Notes: generated from the letters alone by a model not told the origin. A DNA stretch of 14,383 nt from an uncultured Bacteroidales bacterium (GCA_947074165.1 CAMTOT010000034.1:1-14383); one strand, 5' to 3'; counted from the first letter of the stretch, positions 1 through 7,761 are shown. Numbers and translations: made by a program.

Positions 1-1458
1 TCTGCTAAAAATCAGCAGATGGAAGACCACTATTTTGGTGCTATCCCTTCTCGTGTTGCCGCATTTATGAAAGAGCTTGAAATAGAATCACACAAGCTTG
101 GTATTCCTTTGAAAACACGCCACAACGAGGTTGCTCCAAACCAGTTTGAACTTGCTCCTATCTTTGAGGAAGCTAATCTAGCCAATGACCACAATCAGCT
201 AATCATGTCTGTAATGAAGAAAATCGCCCGTAAACACGGCTTTCGCGTTCTTCTTCATGAGAAACCATTTAAAGGTGTAAACGGATCAGGTAAACATAAT
301 AACTGGTCGCTTGGTACAGATACAGGTGTACTTCTTTTGGCTCCTGGTAAAACTCCAAAATCAAATCTTCAGTTTGTTACATTCTTTGTAAATGCTTTGA
401 TGGCTGTGTACAAGCACAATGGTCTGTTGAAAGCTTCTATCTCGTCTGCAACAAACGCTCACCGTCTTGGCGCTAACGAGGCTCCTCCGGCAATCGTATC
501 TTGTTTCCTTGGAAAACAGATGTCAGAAGTGCTTGACGCAATTGAGACTAACCCGAGCGGTACTGAAATTAATGTAATTGATAAATCAGGTAAAAAACTT
601 GACATCATCCAGATTCCTGAGTTGATGATCGACAACACAGACCGTAACCGTACATCGCCTTTCGCGTTTACAGGTAACCGTTTTGAATTCCGTGCCGTAG
701 GTTCTTCTGCAAACTGTGCTTCGGCTATGATCGCGCTTAACGCGGCTATGGCTGACCAGCTGAAAGAGTTTAAAGGATCTGTTGATAAACTAATGGTAGA
801 GGGTAAATCTTTCGAGGTAGCCGTAATGGATGTATTGAAAGAGTATATCAAAGAGTGTAAAGCTATTCGTTTTGATGGTAACGGTTATTCTGATGAGTGG
901 AAGAAAGAAGCTGCTAAACGTGGTCTTGACTGCGAAACAAGCGTTCCTGTTATTTTTGATAACTACCTTCTTGATAAATCAATCGCGATGTTTGCTCGTA
1001 CAGGCGTAATGACAGAAGTTGAACTTCACGCAAGAAATGAAGTGAAATGGGAAACTTACGCAAAAATGATTCAGATTGAATCACGTGTACTTGAAGATAT
1101 GTCTAAAAATCATATCATCCCGGTTGCTACCCGTTATCAGTCGTCAATACTTGACAACGTGACTAAGATGAAAGAAATCTTCCCTGATAAGTATAAAGAA
1201 CTTTCTTCTGCGGATATGGAAATTATTGAGAAAATTGCTTTCCACTCTGCTCAGATCAAATCAGGTGTACGCGCTATGGTAAATGCTCGTAAAGACGCTA
1301 ATAAACTAACTCATGAGAGAGATAAAGCTATCGCTTATCATGACAAAGTATCTCCTTATCTTGACTCAATCCGTTATCATATCGATAAACTTGAGCTTAT
1401 TGTAGATAATCAGATCTGGCCATTGCCAAAATACAGAGAACTATTGTTCATCAGATAA
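1..1458 (+). CDS. glnN: Type III glutamine synthetase, C-terminal part (5' truncated by window edge)
   Basis: This enzyme makes glutamine from glutamate, ammonia and ATP in the cytoplasm, the main step of ammonium assimilation. The reading frame is open from base 1; the ATG at 19 is internal, because the residues before it (SAKNQQ) continue the conserved sequence into MEDHYFGAIPSR. 485 residues are present. Type III enzymes are about 700-730 residues long, so roughly the first 240 are missing. Visible family blocks, in window residue numbers, are NGSGKHNNWSLGT (94-106), NAHRLGANEAPPA (152-164) and NRTSPFAFTGNRFEFRAVG (from 216), which form the ATP/glutamate-binding catalytic core. A long charged helical C-terminus follows, as usual for GSIII. 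Its codon usage, rich in cgt, ggt and gct, suggests high expression, unlike the polysaccharide genes downstream. A strong terminator 40 bases after the stop separates it from the next operon. The family call is very secure. Confidence 0.96.
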   Translation, partial: SAKNQQMEDHYFGAIPSRVAAFMKELEIESHKLGIPLKTRHNEVAPNQFELAPIFEEANLANDHNQLIMSVMKKIARKHGFRVLLHEKPFKGVNGSGKHNNWSLGTDTGVLLLAPGKTPKSNLQFVTFFVNALMAVYKHNGLLKASISSATNAHRLGANEAPPAIVSCFLGKQMSEVLDAIETNPSGTEINVIDKSGKKLDIIQIPELMIDNTDRNRTSPFAFTGNRFEFRAVGSSANCASAMIALNAAMADQLKEFKGSVDKLMVEGKSFEVAVMDVLKEYIKECKAIRFDGNGYSDEWKKEAAKRGLDCETSVPVIFDNYLLDKSIAMFARTGVMTEVELHARNEVKWETYAKMIQIESRVLEDMSKNHIIPVATRYQSSILDNVTKMKEIFPDKYKELSSADMEIIEKIAFHSAQIKSGVRAMVNARKDANKLTHERDKAIAYHDKVSPYLDSIRYHIDKLELIVDNQIWPLPKYRELLFIR

Positions 1459-1498
1459 TATATAAGATTTTAATATCTAATATGTTGTGAAATATAAG

Positions 1499-1537
1499 GC
1501 GGTAAAAAAAGATGAAACTTTTTTTACCGCTTTTTTT
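1499..1537 (+). terminator. Intrinsic terminator of the glutamine synthetase gene
   Basis: A perfect 13-bp stem pairs 1499-1511 (gcggtaaaaaaag) with 1518-1530 (ctttttttaccgc), leaving a 6-nt loop (atgaaa). Seven T follow directly at 1531-1537. It lies 40 bases after the glutamine synthetase stop and insulates it from the polysaccharide operon. The A/T symmetry of the stem means it could also act on the minus strand, but no minus-strand gene points at it. Confidence 0.93.
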
Positions 1538-1571
1538 ATTTTATGTCCAAAAATGAAGCATAGACTATTCT

Positions 1572-1579
1572 TATATTTG
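1572..1579 (+). promoter_or_regulatory. Candidate Bacteroidetes -7 box (distal)
   Basis: TATATTTG matches the Bacteroidetes sigma-ABfr -7 consensus TAnnTTTG exactly and is followed by c and an A-run, as often seen. No clear TTTG/TTG is present about 20 bases upstream, so the -33 half is weak. Transcription from here would give a leader of about 140 nt containing both inverted repeats described at 1602-1638 and 1652-1710. Confidence 0.35.
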
Positions 1580-1601
1580 CAAAAAATAAATTATGAATTA
1601 A

Positions 1602-1638
1602 CTAAATATCGAAAAACAATATTTTTAATGATATTTAG
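1602..1638. repeat. 9-bp inverted repeat able to form a hairpin in the operon leader
   Basis: CTAAATATC at 1602-1610 is perfectly complementary to GATATTTAG at 1630-1638. Inside the 19-nt loop, AAAAA (1612-1616) can pair with TTTTT (1622-1626), which extends the hairpin past an internal mismatch. It lies between the two candidate promoters of the polysaccharide operon. It could be a leader RNA structure or an operator, but its AT-rich composition makes chance occurrence possible. Confidence 0.4.
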
Positions 1639-1651
1639 AGAAACGTTGTTG

Positions 1652-1710
1652 AGTTAATCTGTTTTAATGTAAAATTTCTTAATTTTGCCTTTTTGCAGAT
1701 GAGATTAACT
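1652..1710. repeat. 9-bp inverted repeat flanking the proximal promoter
   Basis: AGTTAATCT at 1652-1660 is the exact reverse complement of AGATTAACT at 1702-1710. The two arms bracket the candidate -7 box at 1680-1687 almost symmetrically. A third copy of the core ATTAACT lies at 1597-1603. The arrangement could bind a dimeric regulator. It is much shorter than the repeats that flank known invertible Bacteroides capsule promoters. Confidence 0.4.
1680..1687 (+). promoter_or_regulatory. Candidate Bacteroidetes -7 box (proximal) for the polysaccharide operon
   Basis: TAATTTTG matches TAnnTTTG. The best -33 candidate is the weak TCTG at 1658-1661, 18 bases upstream. Initiation would fall around 1692-1696, giving a leader of about 30 nt before the receiver gene start at 1727. 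Confidence 0.4.
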
Positions 1711-1726
1711 TAAAACCTTGGGTGAA

Positions 1727-2104
1727 ATGAATCAAAAAGATACAATTCTTGTAGTTGAGGATAAAAAGGAGATAGGATTGTTGCTCCAGTTTATTTTTTC
1801 TAATGAATACAATGTAGTATATAAAGAAAATGCGGTAGACGCGTTATTGTGGCTTCAGGAGGGTAATGTTCCGATTTTAATTATTTCAGATATATCTATG
1901 CCTCAGATGTCGGGTATAGAGTTTCTTGAGCGACTGAAAAGTAATATGCTTTATCGCTCGATACCTGTGTTTATTTTATCGGGAAGAGAAGATAGCCAGA
2001 CAAGGATAGATGTGCTGGAAGCAGGAGCTGACGATTATATTGTTAAACCGTTTAATCCACAGGAGCTAAAAGTCAGGGTTAGAAATACTCTGAAGAAGTA
2101 TTAA
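1727..2104 (+). CDS. Stand-alone response regulator receiver (REC) protein
   Basis: A single CheY-like receiver domain fills the whole 125-residue protein, with no DNA-binding or enzymatic output domain. The phosphorylation site is complete: acidic pair E11-D12 (VVED), phospho-acceptor D55 in ISDISMP, the Thr/Ser switch position S85 in ILSG, and K107 in IVKPF. It should therefore accept phosphate from a histidine kinase and signal by protein-protein contact. I start at ATG 1727, giving MNQKDTILVVED; a TTG at 1718 would add three residues but is a less likely start. It is the first gene of the polysaccharide operon and lies 2 nt before the sugar transferase, whose N-terminus looks like a degenerate receiver. 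It may control polysaccharide synthesis after translation, which is inference. No partner kinase is in view. Confidence 0.9.
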   Translation: MNQKDTILVVEDKKEIGLLLQFIFSNEYNVVYKENAVDALLWLQEGNVPILIISDISMPQMSGIEFLERLKSNMLYRSIPVFILSGREDSQTRIDVLEAGADDYIVKPFNPQELKVRVRNTLKKY

Positions 2105-2106
2105 GT

Positions 2107-3252
2107 ATGAAGTATCTTTATTTGGGTGAGAATAATAATTGGAGTGATAATCTGCAGTCTGTTGTTGATGACAGACTTTATTCTTTTAAAAAAACCTCAG
2201 ATGTTTTAAATGCTATAAATAAGTCAAAAATATCAGATACACCGTTATTTATTTTCATAGAGTCGGGTGACCATGATGCTTTCCGCGTAAAACAGCTTAG
2301 TTTATGCGGATATCCTCATATGTACTATGTATTTATTTCTCAAAATTTTCATTCTGAAGAAAGCCGTAAATATCTTAAAATGGGTGTATGCGGAGTTCTG
2401 AGCTCGAAGTTTACCCGTAAAGATATTGACTATCTGTTGTCAATACCGTCTTTACAAAAAGCTGCTTCTGAGAATAAGGTAAACAAACTATTTACTCTAC
2501 CGTTGTGGAAGCGTAGTTTTGATATCCTTTCATCGTCAATGGCAATACTTGCCCTTTCTCCTGTTATGCTACTCACTATGTTTGCTATCAGAGTGGAGAG
2601 CAGGGGGCCTGTAGTATATACATCTAAACGAGTGGGAGCTAACTATCGTACATTCGGTTTTCTAAAATTCCGCTCAATGTACGTGGACGCTGATCGTCGT
2701 TTAAAAGACTTTAAAGGCTTAAACCAATATCAGCAGAGTGCCGACGAGAAAATGCTTGAGATATTAAGCATGTCTTTGCAGGAGCAAATAGTAAAAAGTG
2801 AAAGTGGTGAGACAATATATATCGGAGATGATTACTGTCTGACAGAGAATGAGTTTGTAAATAAACAGAAGCAGGAGAGGGATAATAATTTTGTGAAACT
2901 GCAAAAGGATCCCCGTATAACCAAAGTCGGACGCTTTATAAGAAAATACAGCATAGATGAGCTGCCTCAGCTTTTTAATATTTTAAAAGGAGATATGTCG
3001 GTCGTTGGCAACAGACCTTTGCCTTTGTATGAAGCAGAGTTTCTTACCACCGATGAATATGCCGGACGCTTTCAGGGTCCTGCCGGCCTGACGGGTCTGT
3101 GGCAGGTTGAGAAAAGAGGTTCATCCGGATCTATGTCAAGCGAGGAGAGGAAAATGCTGGACATCCGCTATGCAAGGGAATTTTCTTTAGGACTGGATTT
3201 AAAAATAATATTTAAGACTTTTACCGCATTCATTCAGAAAGAAGACGTGTAA
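2107..3252 (+). CDS. Pseudo-receiver fused to phosphoglycosyl transferase (initiating sugar transferase)
   Basis: The C-terminal part, from about residue 135, is a bacterial sugar transferase (PF02397, the monotopic PglC/WcaJ/WbaP family). This enzyme moves a sugar-1-phosphate onto undecaprenyl phosphate at the inner face of the plasma membrane. Visible are KRSFDIL plus a re-entrant hydrophobic helix (about 138-163), KRVGANYRTFGFLKFRSM, the catalytic D284-E285 pair in SIDELPQL, GDMSVVGNRPL, and GLTGLWQVEKRG. About 75 residues rich in Q, E and K are inserted between the FRSMYVDAD and DPRITKVGRF blocks. Residues 1-120 have the alpha/beta rhythm of a receiver domain (IFIESGD, VFISQ, GVLSSKFTRKDI) but lack the phospho-acceptor and KP motifs. 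WcaJ-type proteins have N-terminal membrane helices instead, so this layout is different. It follows the receiver gene by 2 nt. The sugar cannot be predicted. Confidence 0.93.
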   Translation: MKYLYLGENNNWSDNLQSVVDDRLYSFKKTSDVLNAINKSKISDTPLFIFIESGDHDAFRVKQLSLCGYPHMYYVFISQNFHSEESRKYLKMGVCGVLSSKFTRKDIDYLLSIPSLQKAASENKVNKLFTLPLWKRSFDILSSSMAILALSPVMLLTMFAIRVESRGPVVYTSKRVGANYRTFGFLKFRSMYVDADRRLKDFKGLNQYQQSADEKMLEILSMSLQEQIVKSESGETIYIGDDYCLTENEFVNKQKQERDNNFVKLQKDPRITKVGRFIRKYSIDELPQLFNILKGDMSVVGNRPLPLYEAEFLTTDEYAGRFQGPAGLTGLWQVEKRGSSGSMSSEERKMLDIRYAREFSLGLDLKIIFKTFTAFIQKEDV

Positions 3253-3270
3253 GAGTAAAGATTATTAACT

Positions 3271-4026
3271 ATGAATAAATTTTGCCTTTTTTTATTATTA
3301 TGTTTTGCAGGTTTTTTTTCATCGACGGTTAAGGCCGACGATATATTAAAAACAGAGAACCTTTCCGATGAAATTGTAAATGTCAAAATCCCGCCGCTTC
3401 ATGAACTTCTTGAAAAAGCGGCAAAAAATCCCGCGGTCGGGATGACAGAAGAGATGATTGAGATAGAGAGCCTTAAGTTGCGTGTTCATCGCAGAGAATG
3501 GCTTTCTTATATATCATTAAAAGGAACCTATAACTATGGTATAATGGGTAATTATTCTTCATATACAGATGAATTTACCCCTTTGATGACAACCTACAGC
3601 GGTACAACTCAAAACGCGTGGGTAATAGGGGGGATGTTCTCTATGCCATTATCTGATATTTTTACCCGGCCAACAAAAACCAAGATGCTCAAGAAGCAGG
3701 TTGAATACTCAAAACATAGTCGTGACCTTGCCATAGAGAATGTTAAATTAAGGATTATAGACCTATACACTAATATAGAAGTTAATATAAACCTTCTTAA
3801 AACAAAGATCGGTTCGGTTGAGTTTCTTAAATCTCAATATGATATAGCACAGAAAGATTTTATAAGTGGTCGCAAGAGTTTTGAGACACTTGTTACCCCC
3901 CGAAATAATATGGTGAAAGCTATTGATGAATATGAGAATTGCAGAGGTGCGCTTAAATCTCTTATAATTCAGCTCGAATTACTTTCGGGAGAAAGAATTC
4001 TTCAAAGCGGAGGATTAAACAAATAA
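3271..4026 (+). CDS. Short TolC-like outer-membrane efflux family protein
   Basis: A signal peptide is clear: MNKF, a hydrophobic run, then a likely cleavage near residues 20-23 (STVKADD). The mature part begins with an OEP-type start, PPLHELLEKAAKNPAV, followed by helices and a central stretch rich in aromatic, serine and threonine residues (about 85-125: YNYGIMGNYSSYTDEF, WVIGGMFSMPL) that fits beta-strands. Long helices follow (VEYSKHSRDLAIENVKLRIIDLY, SQYDIAQKDFISGRKSFETLV). Length is 251 residues against about 420-490 for TolC, so it appears to carry a single OEP repeat. It sits 18 nt after the sugar transferase and 23 nt before the Wzz-like gene, the place where a Wza exporter would be expected. 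It may form an oligomeric export channel with the Wzz-like protein; this is inference. The ends look natural, with no frameshift seen. Confidence 0.75.
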   Translation: MNKFCLFLLLCFAGFFSSTVKADDILKTENLSDEIVNVKIPPLHELLEKAAKNPAVGMTEEMIEIESLKLRVHRREWLSYISLKGTYNYGIMGNYSSYTDEFTPLMTTYSGTTQNAWVIGGMFSMPLSDIFTRPTKTKMLKKQVEYSKHSRDLAIENVKLRIIDLYTNIEVNINLLKTKIGSVEFLKSQYDIAQKDFISGRKSFETLVTPRNNMVKAIDEYENCRGALKSLIIQLELLSGERILQSGGLNK

Positions 4027-4049
4027 TTATTTAGTTCAGAATTTATTGT

Positions 4050-6284
4050 ATGAATTACATATTATATTTCTTCAGATACTTATACAGCAAAAAGTGGTGG
4101 CTCATAACTGTCCCTATTGTAGTTGCTTGTTTTATGATATATAAAACGAGGAATATGCAATTGCTATATAAAGTAGAGAGTACTTTATATACCGGTGTTA
4201 TAACGGGATATGATGTCTTATCAGGAAATGGTCAGTCTGTAAGCCCTGTTACACAGGTGAGCGTGATTGACAATCTGCTTGATCTGTTAAGATCAGACAA
4301 TACGCTGAAAAAAGTATCACTGAGACTTTATGCCCGATCTTTGGTGTATGGAGATCCGGAAAGAGATAACTTATATATTACTGCGAGAAATTATCGCAGG
4401 TTCTATAATCACGCTATACCGGCAGTAAAAGATCTGATTGATAAAAGCAGTGATAATGATTCTATAAACGAACAAAATACATACGAAAACTTCCAGAATT
4501 ATTACAGAAATACCCCGGATAACTATTTGTACGGGCTATACTGTTTTAACATGCCGTATGTCAATGACAGAGCGCTCAAAACCTTAAACGTAGCCCGCAA
4601 AGATAAAAGCGATATGCTCCATCTTGATTATACATCCGATGATCCGGGCATGGCATTGCAGACAATGAATATTATTATACAAATATTCATTGAGGAGTAT
4701 CAGGTATTAAGATACGGGGAAACAAAGTCAGTAGTCGCTTTCTTTGAAGAACAGCTCAACCTTATAAGTGAAGACTTGCGTATTTCGGAGGACTCTCTTA
4801 CCGATTTCTTTGTAACCAACAGGGTAATAAACTATGAAGAGGAGACAAAACAGGTAGCTTCTTTAAATACACAATATGAGCTAAACAACTGGACCCTGCT
4901 TCAAACCCGTGCCAGCGCGGAGGAAGAGAAGAAAGAACTTGAACGAAGACTTGGTATACAGACCGAGACACTGATGAACAACAGCAAATATCTTAACTAT
5001 ATAAATGAATTAGGTATATTGAATACTGCGGTTAGGAATGCCGAGATATTTTCATCAGCCGAGCATCTTGATATCGAAAATATACGTTCTCAGTTAGAAT
5101 CTAAAGAAGCCGAATTTCGTGTGTTTATGGAGAGTTTTGCCGCTGAAAGAGGTTCTGTAGAGGGTATCCTGGGTAACTCTATTGTAGAACAGTGGCTTAA
5201 TAAGCTTCTTATTGTAGAGCAGACAAAAGCCGAGCTGAGAGTAATGGAGAGCCGAAAATCTGCTTTAGATCAGAAGTATGATTTTTTCTCGCCGATAGGT
5301 TCCACGCTTAAGCGTAAGGACAGAAAAGTAAGTATAAATGAGCAGCAGTTCTTTGCAAACCTTACTGCTCTCAACGCAGCGCGCCTTAGAGAGAAAAACG
5401 TACAGCTTACATCTGCAACACTTAAAGTAGTATCTCCGGCCGGGTTTCCTATGAATGCTCAGCCGACAGGAAGAAGAAAACTTATATTGATGGCTACAGC
5501 TATCTCTCTTGTATTTATTATAGCGTTCTTTATTCTTCTCGAGCTGCTTGATCAGACAATAAAGAACCACTTTCGCGCTGAAAAATTTACAGGATTACAG
5601 GTTATCGCAGGTTTGCCAAAGATTGAAAGATTAACCTATTCCGACTATATTAAAGATGACCTAAACATTACGCTTAAGGTGCTGTCAAACGAGCTACTTC
5701 CTCTTATACAGGATGGTAAGATGCCTAAAATAAATATATTTGGTGTGACCGGTTCAGATGACTCTTCTTTCTTTATCAGGTCTCTTTCTGATTATTGGCA
5801 TCATAAAGGAATTAAATCATCGGCAGTATCATACAAGTCAGACTTTGATAATAACTCTGTAAGTTATCGTAAGGCACATTCCGTAACTGACCTTACAGGT
5901 GTAGCGGATGACAGAGAAGTTCTGCTTGTTGAATTTGCGCCTATATCTCAATCTAACATTCCTACGTCACTTGTTTTAGACGGAGCATTAAATATAATCA
6001 CGCTCAACAGTGAAAGAGTATGGAAGAGTGCAGATAAAAAGGTACTTGATAAACTTCTTGACAGAGCTGACAATGAGCATAAATTTAAGATTGTACTGCT
6101 TAATTCAGACAGATCAGCTATAGAGGACTTTGTGGGCATGCTGCCCCCATATACTTTTATACGCAGACAAATATACAGGTTGTCTCATCTCGGGTTTACG
6201 GCCAAGGATGATTATATACCCGAAGAGTCAGAAGACACAGAGACTGAGAAAGCGGTTTATGCATTAAATACAGATAATGATTAA
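4050..6284 (+). CDS. Wzz/GumC-type polysaccharide co-polymerase with degenerate tyrosine-kinase domain
   Basis: This inner-membrane protein probably controls chain length and links polymerisation to export. Helix 1 lies at about residues 16-31 (WWLITVPIVVACFMIY) and helix 2 at about 478-499. Between them is a large periplasmic region with long coiled-coil helices (about 220-410). A conserved-looking VVSPAGFPMNAQPTGRRK segment precedes helix 2 and matches the proline-rich motif typical of Wzz/GumC proteins. The 245-residue cytoplasmic tail resembles a BY-kinase P-loop fold. However, the Walker A position reads GVTGSDDSSFF (565-575) with no GK(S/T), and the Walker A'/B-like strand reads VLLVEFAPI (624-632) instead of a canonical LVDTPP. 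There is no terminal tyrosine cluster. It is therefore probably a pseudokinase. It overlaps the next gene by 8 nt. The Wzz family call is secure; loss of kinase activity is inferred from motifs. Confidence 0.88.
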   Translation: MNYILYFFRYLYSKKWWLITVPIVVACFMIYKTRNMQLLYKVESTLYTGVITGYDVLSGNGQSVSPVTQVSVIDNLLDLLRSDNTLKKVSLRLYARSLVYGDPERDNLYITARNYRRFYNHAIPAVKDLIDKSSDNDSINEQNTYENFQNYYRNTPDNYLYGLYCFNMPYVNDRALKTLNVARKDKSDMLHLDYTSDDPGMALQTMNIIIQIFIEEYQVLRYGETKSVVAFFEEQLNLISEDLRISEDSLTDFFVTNRVINYEEETKQVASLNTQYELNNWTLLQTRASAEEEKKELERRLGIQTETLMNNSKYLNYINELGILNTAVRNAEIFSSAEHLDIENIRSQLESKEAEFRVFMESFAAERGSVEGILGNSIVEQWLNKLLIVEQTKAELRVMESRKSALDQKYDFFSPIGSTLKRKDRKVSINEQQFFANLTALNAARLREKNVQLTSATLKVVSPAGFPMNAQPTGRRKLILMATAISLVFIIAFFILLELLDQTIKNHFRAEKFTGLQVIAGLPKIERLTYSDYIKDDLNITLKVLSNELLPLIQDGKMPKINIFGVTGSDDSSFFIRSLSDYWHHKGIKSSAVSYKSDFDNNSVSYRKAHSVTDLTGVADDREVLLVEFAPISQSNIPTSLVLDGALNIITLNSERVWKSADKKVLDKLLDRADNEHKFKIVLLNSDRSAIEDFVGMLPPYTFIRRQIYRLSHLGFTAKDDYIPEESEDTETEKAVYALNTDND

Positions 6285-7761
6285 CAAAGCAAAACGAATA
6301 TCAGGGCTTATAATTAATAACCCATCATTAAAACTCCTATTGCCAATAGCAGTAGGAGTATTGGTGTGTATTGAGCTTCTGTTGCGTTTTGGACCTGCTG
6401 TTTCGCTGGGGTTTGCTATCATCCCATTGCTTTTAATCGGAGCGTATTGGTTTGGATCTGATAATATAAATAGTTTTTTCTTCCTTTTTATTCTTAACTA
6501 TCTTATTCAGGGTATTAATCGTTATGTGCCGCTTAAAATCGGTATAGTAATGTTAATAATCAATCTGTCTATATTTATATTGCTGATTCTTAAGAATCAC
6601 TTTAAGCCATTGGAATGGAAAAGAGCACGCACATTGCCCATAATCTTATGGTCTGTGTGGCTTGTGTACTGTATTTTAGAGGTATTCAATCCGATGGCGA
6701 TGTTTGCGCCATGGTCAATCGCGATTACATCCTATGCTCTTTTTCCTCTTCTTACGACACTCTTTGTAGCGGTAATAATGAAAAAATACCGCAATATCCA
6801 GTGGTTGATGATAGCATGGGGCGCATTGACATTTCTTGCCGCCGTAAAAGGCTATTGGCAGCGCAACCGCGGATTTGATTACGCCGAACTCCATTGGCTG
6901 CTTGTTGAAGGAGGAGCGAGAACACACTTTATACATTCCGGCGTAAGATATTTTTCATTCTTCTCCGACGCTGCCAACTTCGGTTCAGCTATGGGACAGT
7001 CTTTGGTAGTATTTGGTATTGCCGGATTTTATCAGCGCAATTTATGGATTAAGGTTTGTTGCTTCGGGGTGGCGTTCTGCGGAGCTTACGGACTTCTCAT
7101 ATCCGGTACACGAAGCGCTATCGCGGTGCCTGTGGCGGGAGTTTTAGCGTTTGTGATTATGAGTCGTAACATTAAAGCTATCGTTACCTCATTACTAATT
7201 CTTGGATTTGCCGTATTTATACTTAAATATACAGATGTAGGAGCTGATAATTCACTTATACGGCGTATGCGGACTGTCTTTCATTCTGAACATGACGCGT
7301 CGTTTCAGGTAAGGGTAGATAATCAGGCTAAACTTGCAGGAATAATGAAGGATCTTCCTATCGGTACCGGTTTAGGGTTGGGAGGCGGAAAGGCAAAGCG
7401 ATTTAAGCCCAATGCCACCCTCACAAAGATAGCTACCGATTCATGGATGGTTATGATATGGGTGGAAACAGGTATTATAGGTATTGTTTTATATTACTCC
7501 ATATTACTTATCATATTTATAAGAGGAGCATATATAACATCATTTCAAATAAAAGATAACGAAGTAAAGGGGCTTATGCTGGCTTTACTCGCCGGAGTAG
7601 CCGGGATGCTTGTATCATCTTATGGAAATGAAATATTAAGCTTCCCCAACGGCATGGTGGTATTCTTTTCTATGGCCGCTCCCTATGTGGCGAAATATTA
7701 TGATGAAGAGCAAGCTTTAAATAAGGATAAAAAGAGTTTATGGGAAATCTTATTTCAATAA
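6277..7761 (+). CDS. O-antigen ligase/polymerase family membrane protein (Wzy-like)
   Basis: A 494-residue protein with about 11-12 hydrophobic helices, such as LLLPIAVGVLVCIELLL near the N-terminus and IIGIVLYYSILLIIFI near the C-terminus. Wzy_C (PF04932) hallmarks are GTRSA at 277-281, followed by a large loop containing the arginine-rich stretch RRMRTVF, then RVDNQAKLAG (from 346) and GTGLGLGG. This family joins undecaprenyl-linked oligosaccharides at the outer face of the inner membrane, either as polymerase or as ligase. Between a Wzz-like gene and glycosyltransferases, a polymerase role is the better guess, though sequence alone cannot exclude a ligase. The start ATG lies inside the upstream gene (8-nt overlap), and the end overlaps the next gene by 22 nt, so translation is probably coupled. 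Confidence 0.88.
   Translation: MINKAKRISGLIINNPSLKLLLPIAVGVLVCIELLLRFGPAVSLGFAIIPLLLIGAYWFGSDNINSFFFLFILNYLIQGINRYVPLKIGIVMLIINLSIFILLILKNHFKPLEWKRARTLPIILWSVWLVYCILEVFNPMAMFAPWSIAITSYALFPLLTTLFVAVIMKKYRNIQWLMIAWGALTFLAAVKGYWQRNRGFDYAELHWLLVEGGARTHFIHSGVRYFSFFSDAANFGSAMGQSLVVFGIAGFYQRNLWIKVCCFGVAFCGAYGLLISGTRSAIAVPVAGVLAFVIMSRNIKAIVTSLLILGFAVFILKYTDVGADNSLIRRMRTVFHSEHDASFQVRVDNQAKLAGIMKDLPIGTGLGLGGGKAKRFKPNATLTKIATDSWMVMIWVETGIIGIVLYYSILLIIFIRGAYITSFQIKDNEVKGLMLALLAGVAGMLVSSYGNEILSFPNGMVVFFSMAAPYVAKYYDEEQALNKDKKSLWEILFQ

Noticed and set aside
459..851. Minus-strand open frame of 130 codons inside the glutamine synthetase
   Set aside because: Antisense to conserved catalytic blocks of the enzyme; serine-rich low-complexity translation with no motif.
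1598..1710. Invertible capsule promoter of the B. fragilis type
   Set aside because: The inverted repeats are only 9 bp and enclose about 40 bases, while known invertible promoters have longer repeats and larger segments; no recombinase gene is near. Kept only as a low-interest finding.
1718..1726. TTG start for the receiver protein
   Set aside because: The ATG three codons later puts ILVVED at the usual distance from the N-terminus, and TTG starts are uncommon here.
3271..4026. Frameshifted or truncated full-length TolC
   Set aside because: The gene has a normal signal peptide and stop and is followed 23 bases later by the next gene, with no leftover OEP coding sequence in any frame.
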